This document shows, in pieces, positions 1 through 11,219 of a stretch of 64,000 bases of DNA. The DNA is from Struthio camelus (Eukaryota > Chordata > Aves > Struthioniformes > Struthionidae). Location: assembly GCF_040807025.1 (NCBI RefSeq), contig NC_090954.1, positions 13,595,501 to 13,659,500 of the forward strand, given 5' to 3'. The notes below the pieces were generated by a model. It ran no database searches, was not told the DNA's origin, and was given only the letters and a program-made list of their open reading frames with translations. Both the position numbers and the translations under genes were made by a program. How positions within the stretch are numbered: the first letter of the stretch is position 1; the number at the start of each line of letters is the position of its first letter.

Positions 1-1006
1 CGCCCTCTGCCTGATAAGGCATCACCCTGGCAAGTTGTGTTTAGAGCAGGGTGCAGAAGAGGAACCGAAAGGCTCCGTCACTGGGCTGAGACAGCCAGTG
101 TCAGCGCCATACCCTCAGCCTAGCGTTGGCAGCAAGGGTGCCCTGCCTACCCTGAGGTCCTGCTGGAATGGGCACTCCCTGCTAGAAAAAGGGGAATTAG
201 CTTATGCTGCTTATTTTATTTCTGAATCCAAAGTGGTGAGGATGGGGCCTCTCCAAGCTCCTGCAGAGCTATTTCTGCCCTGAACCTTGATGGCTGTGGG
301 GCATTTCCCTGCAGAGTCCGTCTCCAGGAGATGCCCTATAGCTTGGCTTGAGGAAATGGGGTGCTGACATTCCTGTCTTCTCCTATTATTTGACCCAAAC
401 TCATTGTACCCAGTGCTGCCCTGAGCCTGGAACTGCACTCCTCTGAAGAGTACAGGCCTCTTCCAGCCTAAACATGGGGAAGAATAAAGGGCGCAAGTGT
501 GCCTTTAAATAGCCTGGTGAGGACATGCTCTTCCAGGAGGAATGCTCTGGCTGGGCCTGTGGAATGTGTTTGTGGCTGGGGGCAAAGCGGGGCACAGCCA
601 GGCAAGGGGACAGCTACTCGCCAGGCAGTCAGGTCAAGGTTAGGGATTGCCCTGGGCACGCACCACTGCTCTGCCAAGGCTTTGGCTCAGCAACTTGGGA
701 AAAAGCCCATGAGGAGGGTGGGGAAACACTTCCCGGGGGCCCAGGTCTGATCTGCAAGGTCACGGTGAAGCCAGCGAGGCACTGCTGCATGTGGCCCTGC
801 CCTGCTAGGGCTGCGAGGAGTTTGGTGCCTGGCACAGCCTGGCTGCCGGAGCAGCTTGCCAGGCAGCTCAGATTGTCCAGGAATGGCAGCTTTGCTCATG
901 TCTAGGCTAATTCATATCCTGGACGTGCAGGCGTTTGGGTAGAGTCCACCTACAGGGTGTGACAACAAGGATCAAGTCCTGACCTTCTGGCCCCTGTCTA
1001 GCCTGG

Positions 1007-1044
<38 letters not shown>

Positions 1045-3680
1045 ACGCGCACGTGCATGCATGCACAGTCACCAAGACATGCACTAGGTAGGTGCAACAG
1101 GGCTTCTCTTCTCTGTGCTGAGCTATGCAGGGAGAGAAACACTGTGCCCTCCTGTCAGGAAGTATTTGCAGAGCCATCCCCTCCTGCCATCAGTGCTGAA
1201 GGTGTGCACACCTGTGTTGGTTACGCTGGATACAAAAAACCCCCTTCCCGGCTGAGCAGTGGCTCTCGCAGCCAGGAGTGCAGCCCTGCATCCACCTGCT
1301 GCAGGCCTGACACCTTGAAACCAGCAGAAGAGGAAGGGGCAGGAGGCGAGGTGCTCGTGCACACCTGCACACTTTGGGAGTGCTGCTGCCCCGTGGCATG
1401 GCCCTGGCTCGGGAGAGCTGGGCTGTGCACTGCACTCACCAGTGGAGTGGGGACATTGCCTAGTAGTGTTGGTCTGGGACCCTTTATAAACTGGAAGGAG
1501 CCCAGCAAGGCAGTACAGGACTGTTTGAGCAGCTGGGCCAAGTGTGCCATGAGGCTTCAGGAGCCTGCCTTTGGAGGGCACCTTAGCCTGATAGAGCCAT
1601 TGGCAACCCTTGGGGCTAGGGATGGATGGGCTATGTTCCCATTAGAGAACTACCCTGTTGTGGGAAACCCAGGCTGAACCCTGGGCCCTAGGGAACCACT
1701 TGCCCAGAGCAACCGTGGCCTCTTGAGAAGATCAAGGCACAAGAATCTCTTTGCTCTTTGCCTTGTCCCAGAGCAGGAAAGGGATGGGAGAGTCTCCACG
1801 TGGACATCGTCGCCCCCTGTCCATCCCTCACCTCTGGGACCCTGCAGCCCTCTGCAAAGCCAATGCCTGGCCTCTCGGCTCCCGTCGTGCCCTCCAAGCT
1901 CTGCCACTGGGGCTGCAGACCCTGGGCACAAGCTAGCACTGGCGCCACCTCGCACAGAGAGCGGGACAGCCTGCGAGGACCTCCGGGCTGCCAGGGCTGG
2001 GCGGGGTGGCCGACGCGCGGGTTTCTGGGGCTGGCAGTGCAGCTGCAGCGCTGGCGGCATTGAGATGCAGGGGAAGCTGCTGGCTCCCAGCAAGGCTGTA
2101 AACGCCGAAGCATTGGCCTGTGGCCAGGCTGCACATTAACTCCATGTTCCCGGTTAATTTGTAAAGCGGGAGCTCCCTTCGTCTCCATTGCAGCGCCGGG
2201 GAGCATGGTGCAGGTGTGCCCACATTGCCCCAGCTCCCGTTCCTGCCGTGCGGGAAGCAGCTACACGACGGGATCCGGCCTTGTGCTTAGCAAGATGAGA
2301 GAGACGCAGGACTGGTCTCCTGACTCTCAGCCCACACCTTCGTCCACAGGCACAGCTCCATTCCCCCTATTCCCTTGCTCAGGGTGGAAAAGTGAGGCAA
2401 GGCAGGAGGGTGTCCTGACCCAGCACAGCCCCGTCCCTGAGCTGCAGGGGGGCCAGCCCCACTGTGCCCGTAAACAGTAGAGTGATGGTTCAACCTCTGC
2501 TCTTCCTCCTTATCTCCTGGCCCCAGCGTGCCTGTCCCCAAGGACACGGCAGGAGGCTCAGGCAGGATGAGGAGCTGTAAAAGGCGTCTCCAAATGGAAA
2601 GACACCTGAAGCCAACACAGAAAGGCAGATCGACATCTGGGCATGTGGCCTTTCCACTCCACCAGCACTGCAAAGGCACAAGTGGAAAACAGTTTTCAAG
2701 GAAGTCCCAAGCCCCATTTTCATTCACAGCCGCAATCGCACCTCAGCACGTCTCCCTCGCAGGAGGCTGCCAGCTCTGACCTTTGGGCTGGGAAGAACGA
2801 GGAGAGGCTCCTCAAGCCTTGCTCCAAACCCACCCCCTCCCCATAGGATGTCTGAGCATTTGTCAGGAAGGGAATAAACATGCAGCCGTGTCTGCAGCAT
2901 CCAGGGAAGGAGGGGAGCAAGGGAGGGCACCCCAGAGCGAGGGAGAACATGAACAGCACCACTGCCTGCAGCTGAAGGGCAGCGCCAGCTCCTGCCGGCA
3001 GCGCTGCCTTTGCAGGGCATGGTGCTGGGGTTAATAAACACTTCCAGATCTGAGCTGGCTCTGAGTGGAGCCAGCCTGTGTCTGCACCCATCCTCAGGAG
3101 CTTGCACGTGTGTGGAAGCAGGCTGGGCCACGTGAATGAGCCCAGAGCCCGGGCATCGGGCACCCGGCAGCACGCTCGCTGCCCCTCCAAGGGTGGCAGT
3201 GTGGGCTGCAATGCTGAGGACACAGCCACAGCCCTCCGTCCTGTCGCTGCTAGGGGCCACGGCTGACTACAGCGTGGCAGCCAGTACAGACCCCGTAACG
3301 CCTGCCTGCAGCCTGCTGCAGCATTAGCAAGTGGCTTTGCAGCGCTTCTCTGAAATGGGTCGGTAAATCTGGTTATGGCTCATCACCGACTCATTGCTTT
3401 TGGTGCCAAACGCTTGGGGGAAATTGCCAGGTGGAGCAAATCCAGGATCAGCTGGTGTCCAAACACCTGGGGGGCAGCACTGGTGGGGCTGTGAGCGTGC
3501 TGTGTGGGGAGGTGGGAGATGTTGCATGGCCGTGGGCAGCCGCCACGGGCAGCCGCCAGGTACCCCTGCACGGGGCCGACGAGACGGGAGCGGAGGAGCA
3601 GGACCGCTCGCTCAGGATCTGTGCCGCCAGCACCTGAATTGCCTAATAAAGTGTGAAATTGCTTTCACGCTCTGCTACCT
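1..3680. other. Upstream noncoding block
   Basis: No exon could be recognised on either strand. Open frames are short, overlap one another on both strands and resemble no family I know. The only distinct structure is the GT microsatellite near 1 kb. By synteny known from mammals, the gene 5' of PPARGC1B on the same strand is ARHGEF37. I see no Dbl-homology or SH3 coding sequence here, so I do not call it. Confidence 0.6.
1008..1066. repeat. (GT)n microsatellite with alternating purine-pyrimidine extension
   Basis: A nearly pure GT run, broken once by GC near its start, passes into a further alternating purine-pyrimidine stretch (GCACGCGCACGTGCATGCAT). The whole stretch keeps strict alternation for about 55 bases, which favours Z-DNA under negative supercoiling. 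The run is likely to be length-polymorphic. Confidence 0.95.
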
Positions 3681-3689
3681 CTGCTGAGA

Positions 3690-4620
3690 CGGACCGTCAT
3701 TACAGCCCCCGCTTCCCAGCCGACATCCCCGGTGTCGCGGCGCTGCCGGAGGAGCCGCCGGCGCGGGCCGTGCCTCCGGCCGCCGGGGGAAGGCAGCGCG
3801 GCTGCCCAGCCGGCCGGCCCCGGGGCCGCGCTGCTGCCAAGCCCTGCCCTTCCCAGGAACCAGCCGAGGGACCGTGCCCAGCAGATAGCGGCCGCCCGGC
3901 CGGCAGGAGGGAGATAAGGCTGCCGTTGGGGTGCGTGCTGGGAACAGCAGGAGCCATGCCGGAGCCGGGGTGCAGCAGGACGTGGCGGGGGGTGCGGGAG
4001 GCTGCTCCGGCTGCCACGCGCAGCAGGGGAGCAGCCCAGCTTGCTCCGTGCTGGAATGATGACTAATTACTCCTGAACAGCTTGGATGTGCTCAGAAACC
4101 ATTCACCGGCCTTAATAATGATAATCAATCATTCTGCTCCAGCTCCGGCCATTGCCGTGTAGGGATTGTGGGAGGCTTTCAGGAGCGGGGCAGCAGGCAG
4201 GCAGGGAAACTGAGGCCCCGGCGGGAGGGACCTCACCTGCGGGAGGATGCAGATGCCTCCCAGCTGCGGCGGTGGCTCTCCCACCACGCTCACCTGCCAG
4301 GAGGGAGTCTCTGTCCACGTGCGCCCGGCAAGGAGAAATGCCCTTTCCTTGATGCTGGCACTGTGCCTGCCTGCCTGGGTCTGCAAAAAACGTGATTTTT
4401 GCAGGAAGATGGGGCCAGCTGGAGGCCCAGCTGGGTACCAGGGGCAGGGTGCACCCAGCGCTGGGCAGGTCCCGCAGCTCCGGTGCGGGACGCGCATGCT
4501 CGGGGGAGCCGGCAGAGCTGCAGAGCCGGGGGACAGGAAAAGGAGCCGTATCTGGGATTTCGGCATGGACCTGAAGGAAATGCCAGGCAGGCAAGATACT
4601 TTGCCCCTGGGGAATGGTGT
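3690..4620. other. CpG-rich patch with a possible SINE remnant
   Basis: 3,690-4,040 is strongly GC-rich with many CpGs. It is followed by a short AT-rich stretch (4,110-4,135) and then a milder GC-rich segment. The motif GGGAAACTGAGGC at 4,204-4,216 matches the core of MIR-type SINEs in antisense, but the flanks are too diverged to extend it. No splice-bounded coding segment was recognised. Confidence 0.4.
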
Positions 4621-4989
4621 TGTGTTTTTCCAGCTACTGATAAAACTAAACCCTTGATCTAGTTAAAGATTTAGTTCACAACGCATGTTGGGGTAGGACG
4701 GCAACGCTGTTAGAGCTGCCTACTCGGACAGACTCGGTCGGGCAGAAGGGAGCACCCGCCGCTGCCCGCGTCCATCCCGCCTGACAGCTCGGGAAGGCTG
4801 CAACACCCTGCACCGCCTGTTGCAGAGCCGTGACTGGGGACAGGAAAGGGCTTCCCCCTGTCCACCAAAGACAGAACAGGCTCTGAAGTTTTGGAAATCC
4901 TCCCCACAGGGTAGTTGTGTCTCCCAGCGGCTAAAGCGAGCCTGGGGTGCTCTAGGAAGAGGGTGGGAACCCCGTCCCGTGCGTAACAA
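4621..4989. other. Noncoding spacer
   Basis: Mixed-composition sequence between two GC-rich patches. I see no gene, repeat or motif cluster in it. Confidence 0.5.
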
Positions 4990-6260
4990 CCTCAAAGCAG
5001 AGAGCGACCCAGACCCCTAGCTCCACCGGGGGATCGCGCTGTAAAAGCGGTATCGGGCGAGCAGAAGGAAGGCAGGGTACGGCCTCTCCGGGTGCGTGTG
5101 CCCACTTGCCCAGCGCCTAGGTGCTCTGAGCAAAAAGCCCTTTGGCAGGCTGCGAGGAATGAGCCCGGGAGAGCGGGCCCAGGGGCTGCCGCGGGCGCCC
5201 TGCTGCACGGGGACGGGGGGGGAGCGGGGAAAAGCGGTCGCCTCGCGCAGGATCCGCTCGGCCCTGAGCAGCGCAGGACACCCCACCGCTGCCTCTCCGA
5301 GCAACGAAAGCGGAGGCAAAGCCCGCCGCAGAAGAGCAGAAAGCCCCAGGCGAACCGGGCGGCCTCGGGGAGCGAGGAGCCAGAGGCTGGGGAGGGGGCA
5401 GCAGGAGGAGCAGGCAGAGGGGCCCGGCGTACGTAAGCGAGCGCCCGGCGCAGAGGTAGCAGGGGCTGCAGCCGGCCACCGCTCCCCGCGGGCCCTCCCT
5501 CGCGCGGCGGCGAGCAAGGCATGGAGGGGGCAGCCGGGAGCCGCTTTGCAGCCGGCCTGTCCCTGACGTGACGTGAGTCAGCTGTAGCCAGCGGGGCGAG
5601 CTCGGCCGGCCCCGCGCGCCCCCCCAGCGGGGCTCTGCGCCCCCCGGCCCTCCCCGGGCGCCATCCCAGCACGGCCCCAGCGCACCCAGGCTGCCGGCGA
5701 CGGGCTCGCCCCCTCGGGGCTCCCTCAGCCCCCTGCCACCAGGCGCTTCGCCCAGCCGGCAGCAGAAGGCAGATCCCTGCGGACTCACCCCTCTCCCAAG
5801 GTCGCTTTGCTGGCCGCTAGGCTCCTAGGGGCCGTCCAGAGATTGCACGGGAGTTAAAGAAAGTGCGTGTTGTGGTGGGGGGGATAGAGGGGAAAGAGCA
5901 TGTGCGGAGCAGAGTCCTACTTTTCTGGGTTTGCTCCTGCGACAGCCGCAGTTTCCCCGCTGCCCGGGCTGTTAAGCAGGCCAGACACCCGCGTCCTGAC
6001 GGGCTCTCCAGGCAGCCCGTCGGCGCGCGCAGCGAGGCTGGCTGCGGCGCTCGGGACCGCGCAGGCGGCCCATCGCCCCCGCGCGCCCCTGCCCTTCAGG
6101 CGCCCTGCCCCACGCGCCTGGGCCCTGGGTCCGGCCGCGGGCGCCGGCGGCCCCCAGGCCACGCGGGGCACCGACCCCATCCCGGGGTGGGCGCCCCAAG
6201 CCCGGCTGTGCCCTGGCGCTGGCTACGTGGGTGACGGGTGTCCCCCCCCGTAGGTTCTCC
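4990..6260. promoter_or_regulatory. CpG island, candidate upstream promoter or enhancer
   Basis: GC-rich, CpG-dense sequence over about 1.2 kb, densest at 5,160-5,720 and 6,000-6,200. It carries a compact CRE/AP-1/E-box composite (5,564-5,584), and a TATA-like element (TATATAAG, 6,298-6,305) follows just beyond its right edge. It lies about 20 kb upstream of PPARGC1B. It could be the promoter of an unseen transcript, an alternative upstream promoter, or an orphan island. No coding exon is recognisable, and the overlapping ORFs on both strands are composition shadows. Confidence 0.5.
5564..5584 (+). promoter_or_regulatory. Overlapping CRE-like, AP-1 and E-box composite
   Basis: Two overlapping CRE-like sites TGACGTGA (5,564-5,571 and 5,569-5,576) run into a perfect AP-1 site TGAGTCA (5,574-5,580), which runs into the E-box CAGCTG (5,579-5,584). 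All four share bases in 21 bp, so ATF/CREB, AP-1 and bHLH factors could not all occupy it at once. That these factors bind is inference from the motifs. Confidence 0.55.
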
Positions 6261-8540
6261 CCTTCCCCCTGTAGGCATAGTCCTAATATTCCCTCTTTAT
6301 ATAAGGAGGACTAAAGGGGTTGTTGAGTCCCAGGCAGCCGGAGGCACGTGGTTTAAAGGAAATCACTGCTCGGTCTCCACAGCCAGTGGGGTGGCTCTTG
6401 GGTCAGCTTGCTCCTCCCTGAGGGCACGGCCGGGACCGAGGACAGCCCGGCGTGTGCAAATACTCTGGCCACAAGGGAAGTCCCAAAAGCACGGCTTTTT
6501 ACTAGAATGAATGCCGATCGTGCAGGATGGAGATGCAGATGGAGAGACTCAGGTGAGCTCGGAAAGGCTGCACAGGAAGCGTCCCCACAGCCGTGTCCCC
6601 CAGCTCCTGATGCCGAGCAGCGAGGGGACAGATTAGTCATCCTGCCTTCTGCAGGCCTTGGGCTCTGCTGAGGCAGCTAGCAGCGGTGTCTGCTGGCTTG
6701 CTGCAGTGAGGACAGCACATACCTCTTCTAACCACCAGCCCTTTCAGATGGGCCACCAATTCAGTGTCAAGGGACATTTCAAAGCCTTCTCCTAGCATTA
6801 GGTACCCTGAGGCAAAAAGGCTGCATAATTCCCATCTCAGTTCCTAATTGTCCTGAGCCATCCGTGGGCTAGATAAAATCAAGCACTCGCATCAGCCGGG
6901 GCGTGAGAGGCCCAGTAACCCAAACAGAATATGCTCTTCTTTAGCATTATATGTGGGGCTATGAGTACCAAGCACTTCTTCATTAGCATTCCTCATATTT
7001 GGGCCTGCACAACCATTTTCAGTGCCTAGAATGTTAATTGAATTACTTTCCCCAGAAATGCAGCAGCTTTGGGGACTTGAACATCTGCATATGCCACCAG
7101 CCAGCCTCTGACAACGCCTGCTCAAAATGTCCCTATGCTCTCTGCTTTCATCCTCAGGGGTGAACCAGCTGCAGTGAATAAAAATGGATCAAGCAGTGGA
7201 AAGTCCATCTTGGTGTAAAGGTGCACAAGGCCTAAGTCAGATACTGCAGAGACTCACAAAAAGAAGGAAACCACGCCAAACTGTAAATCAGAAACCCAAG
7301 GGGGTGTGGTTGTTCTGCAGGACTCCAGGAGCACGCTGCCAAGATCTGCCAACGTACAGCGGGCTGTGCGGGTTTGGAAGTGTCCTGCCACTTCTAAATC
7401 CCTTGCTACGTCCATTTTCGGACAGCAGTCAATCAAGCTGTCAATCTGAGGCTTTGCGAATGAGGTTGCTAAGCCTCTACCTGAAAGGGATGATTTGTGG
7501 GTCTAAAATCTATGTCCTTTGAGCTGCTTCTGACTGTATATATAACTGCAGACATAAATTCCCTTTGTATACTCAGCCCTCATCCTGGCTAGAATTTACC
7601 CAAACACACCCCAGGGAGGAATGGATGGGCTGGGGGTGGGGAGATGAAGACTGCCTGGCGTTTGTTTTACTAATGAAGCCCCATAATCAGATCATTTCAA
7701 TTTTAATTGTAAAGCCAGCAGGCAGATTTCTGTCTCCAGATGGGACGTGATAGGAATAGTTCAAGGTTGGCCACATTCTGCTGCTCACCTTAATACCTTG
7801 AGCAGCACCAACCAGAACAACCCTGGGGAAAGATTCCCATACTTGGTCTGTCTTTCATTGGTTCGGAAGAGGATCCCATCCCGGAGGGATACGGGGACCT
7901 CACAGTCCTCCTTGGCATCGGTCAAAGCAGGGAAAAAAAGACTTGAGGAAAAACACCCTAGAGAAAGAGGAGTTGCAGCCCCCTGAGCCCATCCGTTCCC
8001 AGGCGGAAGCGGAGACAGTCCGGTCCCAGGGTCGGACCTGCCCTGGCAGCGCTGTTTTGTGCTCTCTCACCTGGCCACAGGCACCGAGGTTGGCTTGCAC
8101 CCAAGCTGGCCGCAGAGCCTGAAGCCATGTGGTTAAACCATAGCAGCGAACTGCTCCTCGGAGGATCAGGCCAGTGAGACAGGATCCAGCCTGCGCAAGC
8201 CTTGAGCAGGTGGGGATCTTACCTAGTTCAGAAACGGGCTCAGACCAAGTGCTGCAGAGGGAAGCGTGCAAGCCCTGCAGGGCAGATGAGCTGCAGGGAA
8301 GGGTCTCCCAGCCGGTCCTTCTGCCTGACTTCTGCCCTCGGCGGGAAGGTCTGTCTGGGACGCCGGTGGCACGTCCCTACCCTGCAGCACCGAGCTGAGC
8401 TGTGCGCCCGCTGGACAGCGGGAGGTCGCAGCTGGCTGTGCCCGCACTGGAAGGGAAAAGGCTGAGTCGGCCCATCCAAGCCAGCTCAGGTGAAAAAGCA
8501 CAGAAGACGAGACTCCCTGGGGCTTAACAGGGGCTGGCGG
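6261..8540. other. Upstream noncoding block
   Basis: Ordinary composition with AT-rich stretches around 6,840-7,060 and 7,500-7,720. The palindromic element CCTCTTTATATAAGGAGG at 6,292-6,309 contains a TATA-like core. No exon, RNA gene or recognisable transposon was seen. Confidence 0.5.
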
Positions 8541-8554
8541 CTTTCCTAAGCAAT

Positions 8555-8625
8555 TCATCGGGAAGGTGGGACTTGAACTGGGGGTCAAAACCAGAGTTGC
8601 TCTGTCTGTCCTGCTTCTTTAACCT
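8555..8625 (-). repeat. Candidate tRNA-derived SINE (MIR-like) relic, antisense
   Basis: Read on the minus strand this resembles the tRNA-related head of MIR-type SINEs. On the plus strand GGGACTTGAACTGGGGGTC stands where the element has GGGATTCGAACCCAGG (B-box region), and TGCTTCTTTAACC stands where it has TGCTCTTAACC. The TCG-to-TTG change fits CpG decay. The match is by eye to a remembered consensus; a chance resemblance to tRNA-like sequence cannot be excluded. Confidence 0.4.
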
Positions 8626-8798
8626 GAGAAACTTGACCCCAGCGCAGGGGGTGCTGCTGGCCATACCTAGGGCAGAGCAGGCAGGAGCCGCTTCACTTGC
8701 TGTTATCTCCCAGCTCCACCAGAATATGTGAAGTCTATTTGTGGATTCCACTTACTGTATCATTTTTTTGGGTGCTTGAACTTTGGGATAAGAAAAGC

Positions 8799-8823
8799 AA
8801 AAAAAAAAAAAAAAAAAAAAAAA
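8799..8823. repeat. Poly(A) run, 25 As
   Basis: An uninterrupted run of 25 A residues. No retrocopied gene or CR1/SINE body could be recognised upstream, and I found no flanking target-site duplication, so a retroposon tail is unproven. Confidence 0.95.
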
Positions 8824-11215
8824 CTAGGTCATTTTCTATTTATTTGGAATAGCTGAAATGTTAGCCCTCCAGCTGCAGAAAGCTCTGCTCATGTCTCTGC
8901 GGGGTTTGCCGAACTTGGAAGCAAACGACTGGGGAACGGAGAAACCTCCCCCTCACCAAATAAAATGTGTGTTTTGCCCAGCTTCTTGTTTAGGCTGCCT
9001 GGGGAATTAGATGTTGTTTACCAAATTTGATATGTTGCTAATTGCCAGATTTCTCAGGCTGCTTTTCTGTGATGGATGAAGTGACTGAGTCCAAAGCATT
9101 TGAGGAGCCTTTCTATGATGACATGAGATGCTATTAATTAGTTAACTGATTGTCCTTACTATTGCTCTGCATCAGTCCAACAAAACACTTGAAGCGGTGG
9201 ATGCAGGCGTGGATTGCTCAGTGGCTCTGAAAAGCAGGGAAGAGCTTTGCTTTTGGCTCACTGCAAAGTTGCTATTGCTGCTCCAGCCCTGCTCTCTAAC
9301 TGCCAAAGGCTGCGGGACGAAGGACAAGTGGCAGCGACAGCCTTGCTTTGGGAGCTGGGAGATCAGAGGGCAGCTCTTTCCCTGCTGCGGACTTTCTGCA
9401 TCGCTTCCTGCTGCCTTGCACCAATTCCTCCTCACTGCTACGGGGACAACAGCCTGACCTGCGCCTCCAGGGTGGTGAAAGCCAGCGCAGCAAGGAGCAC
9501 GAGCTTTCGGGGCGTCGAGGGGCTAGACCTCAGGGGTGCTGCTGCGAGGAAGAGCCTCCCTGTAACTCCAGCAAAGGGCGGGCGATCCGTAGTCACAGGC
9601 CTGGTGTGCGCAGCCACGGGCTGTGCTCCTGCAGCTGGGGGCAGAGAGACGAGCAGCCGAAAGAGCAGGGCGCCCCAGGGGTGACGGTGCCCGCTGCGGT
9701 CCTGCGGCCATCGCGGAGCACGCGCGGCGAGCCGGAGGGCGCCCGGGCTCCCTCTCCCCCTCAGGAACCGCGGCGGCCAGAAGGTTATGCTAACCTGGCA
9801 GAGGAGATGCTGGGATCAGCCTTGCTGACCTCAGCAGTTTCCACACGTGCAAGAAACTCGACTCTATAATTTGTGGTGGTGGAGGACTGCGTGTGTGCTC
9901 TCCCCCAAAACTGATTGCTGCCCCCCCCGACTGCTTCCCAGCCCAAGGAAAGCACTGTCTTCTTCTTTTCTCCAACTGCTTGCTTTTTTCTGTCCTCCCA
10001 ATCTAAAATGGGTAATTTGGGCTGAAAGCATCTGTTTGCTCCTCGTGATGGAGAAACGCAACAACGCAGGGCTGAATTGCTCTGTGACTGATTAACTCCC
10101 CCCAGCAGCGCTCCTCCATCTGTGCCGCCGTGCGGGGCTGCGGCGCTTGGCCCCAGCGAGGGCGGCCGGGGGTGCTCCCAGGCGCCCGCCTCGGGTCGGG
10201 GAGGCGCGCGAGGGCCTGCCAACCAGACCCAGGCACGCAGGCTGGAGGAGCGTCCCCGGGGCTCCTGCTCCCGTGGTCAAACGGACTCATTTCCACCACG
10301 CCGACGGGATGGGTGCCCCTGCCTCCAAGCACCGAGGCAGGTGCCGTGCGGGCTGCCGGGGACGCTGCCCTTCCAGACCCGCTGCCGAGCTCTGCTGCCA
10401 GCGGGGCTCGGTTTTATAAAAAACGATGGCAGAGCCCTGCCGGCCCTGGGAGGAAGCGGAGGCCAGGAGTGAGTTTTAGCAGGAGTTTGACAACTACCTG
10501 CCTGGAGAGACTCAGCCTCTACGCCCTTTATTCAGGGCGTCAGGGAAACGGTCATGAAGTTTAGGAAGACCAGGGCCAATTTCTCCTATATTGGGAATCA
10601 TGGTCAAAGTCACAAAACTCACTCACCTGGAGGCAAGAGCAAGGGACGGAGCCCGCCTGGCTGCGTGCTGCTGTGGTACCTCCACAAAGCTAGGAGGTCT
10701 CAGTGCCAGGAGAAATGTTCATCTCTGATCAGCGTTGGAGAAGTTTATTCCTGCCAGAAGAGGGAAGAGGTCATAGCGCCGGGATGCTGCACTGCAATCT
10801 GGGCAGGTCACGCGGAGGATAAAATAACGGGTGCTCTTGTTAGTGCAGTTGCCGTAGCCATAACGGGGCAGAGCTGATCTCTTATCGGGGCACGCTGCCC
10901 CTGTTTTCACCTCACCGAGCTGCTGCCCTCCCCGTGCCTGCGGAGCGGCAGATCCTGCTCGCGTTACTGACAGCATTTCTGGAATCCGCTGGACGGGGTC
11001 CAGGCCTGGAGGAGTCCCGGGGCTGAGCAGCCACCAGCATCCCTCCAGCCGGGCCTTTCTGCTCTTATCTGCTCTCCATTTTCATGCATGAGTCATCAGA
11101 GGCAAGAGCATCAAATCAGAAATAAAGTCATTAACTCACTAAGCAAATACAGAGGAAAATCTTCGCTTCAGTTTTTGCAGTCGGAGCCCGGCCTTCTCTG
11201 GGCTTTAAACCGCTG
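8824..11215. other. Upstream noncoding block with GC-rich patches
   Basis: Contains GC-rich, CpG-containing patches at about 9,450-9,790 and 10,100-10,420, separated by ordinary sequence. 11,080-11,170 is AT-richer and holds a perfect AP-1 site TGAGTCA near 11,091. No exon recognised. Confidence 0.45.
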
Positions 11216-11219
11216 AGGG

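Noticed and set aside
8555..8625. Intact tRNA gene on the minus strand
   Set aside because: Only a degraded B-box-like word is present. No cloverleaf can be folded around it by eye, so SINE relic is the better reading.
8460..8823. Processed pseudogene ending in the A25 run
   Set aside because: No gene-like sequence upstream and no target-site duplication found.
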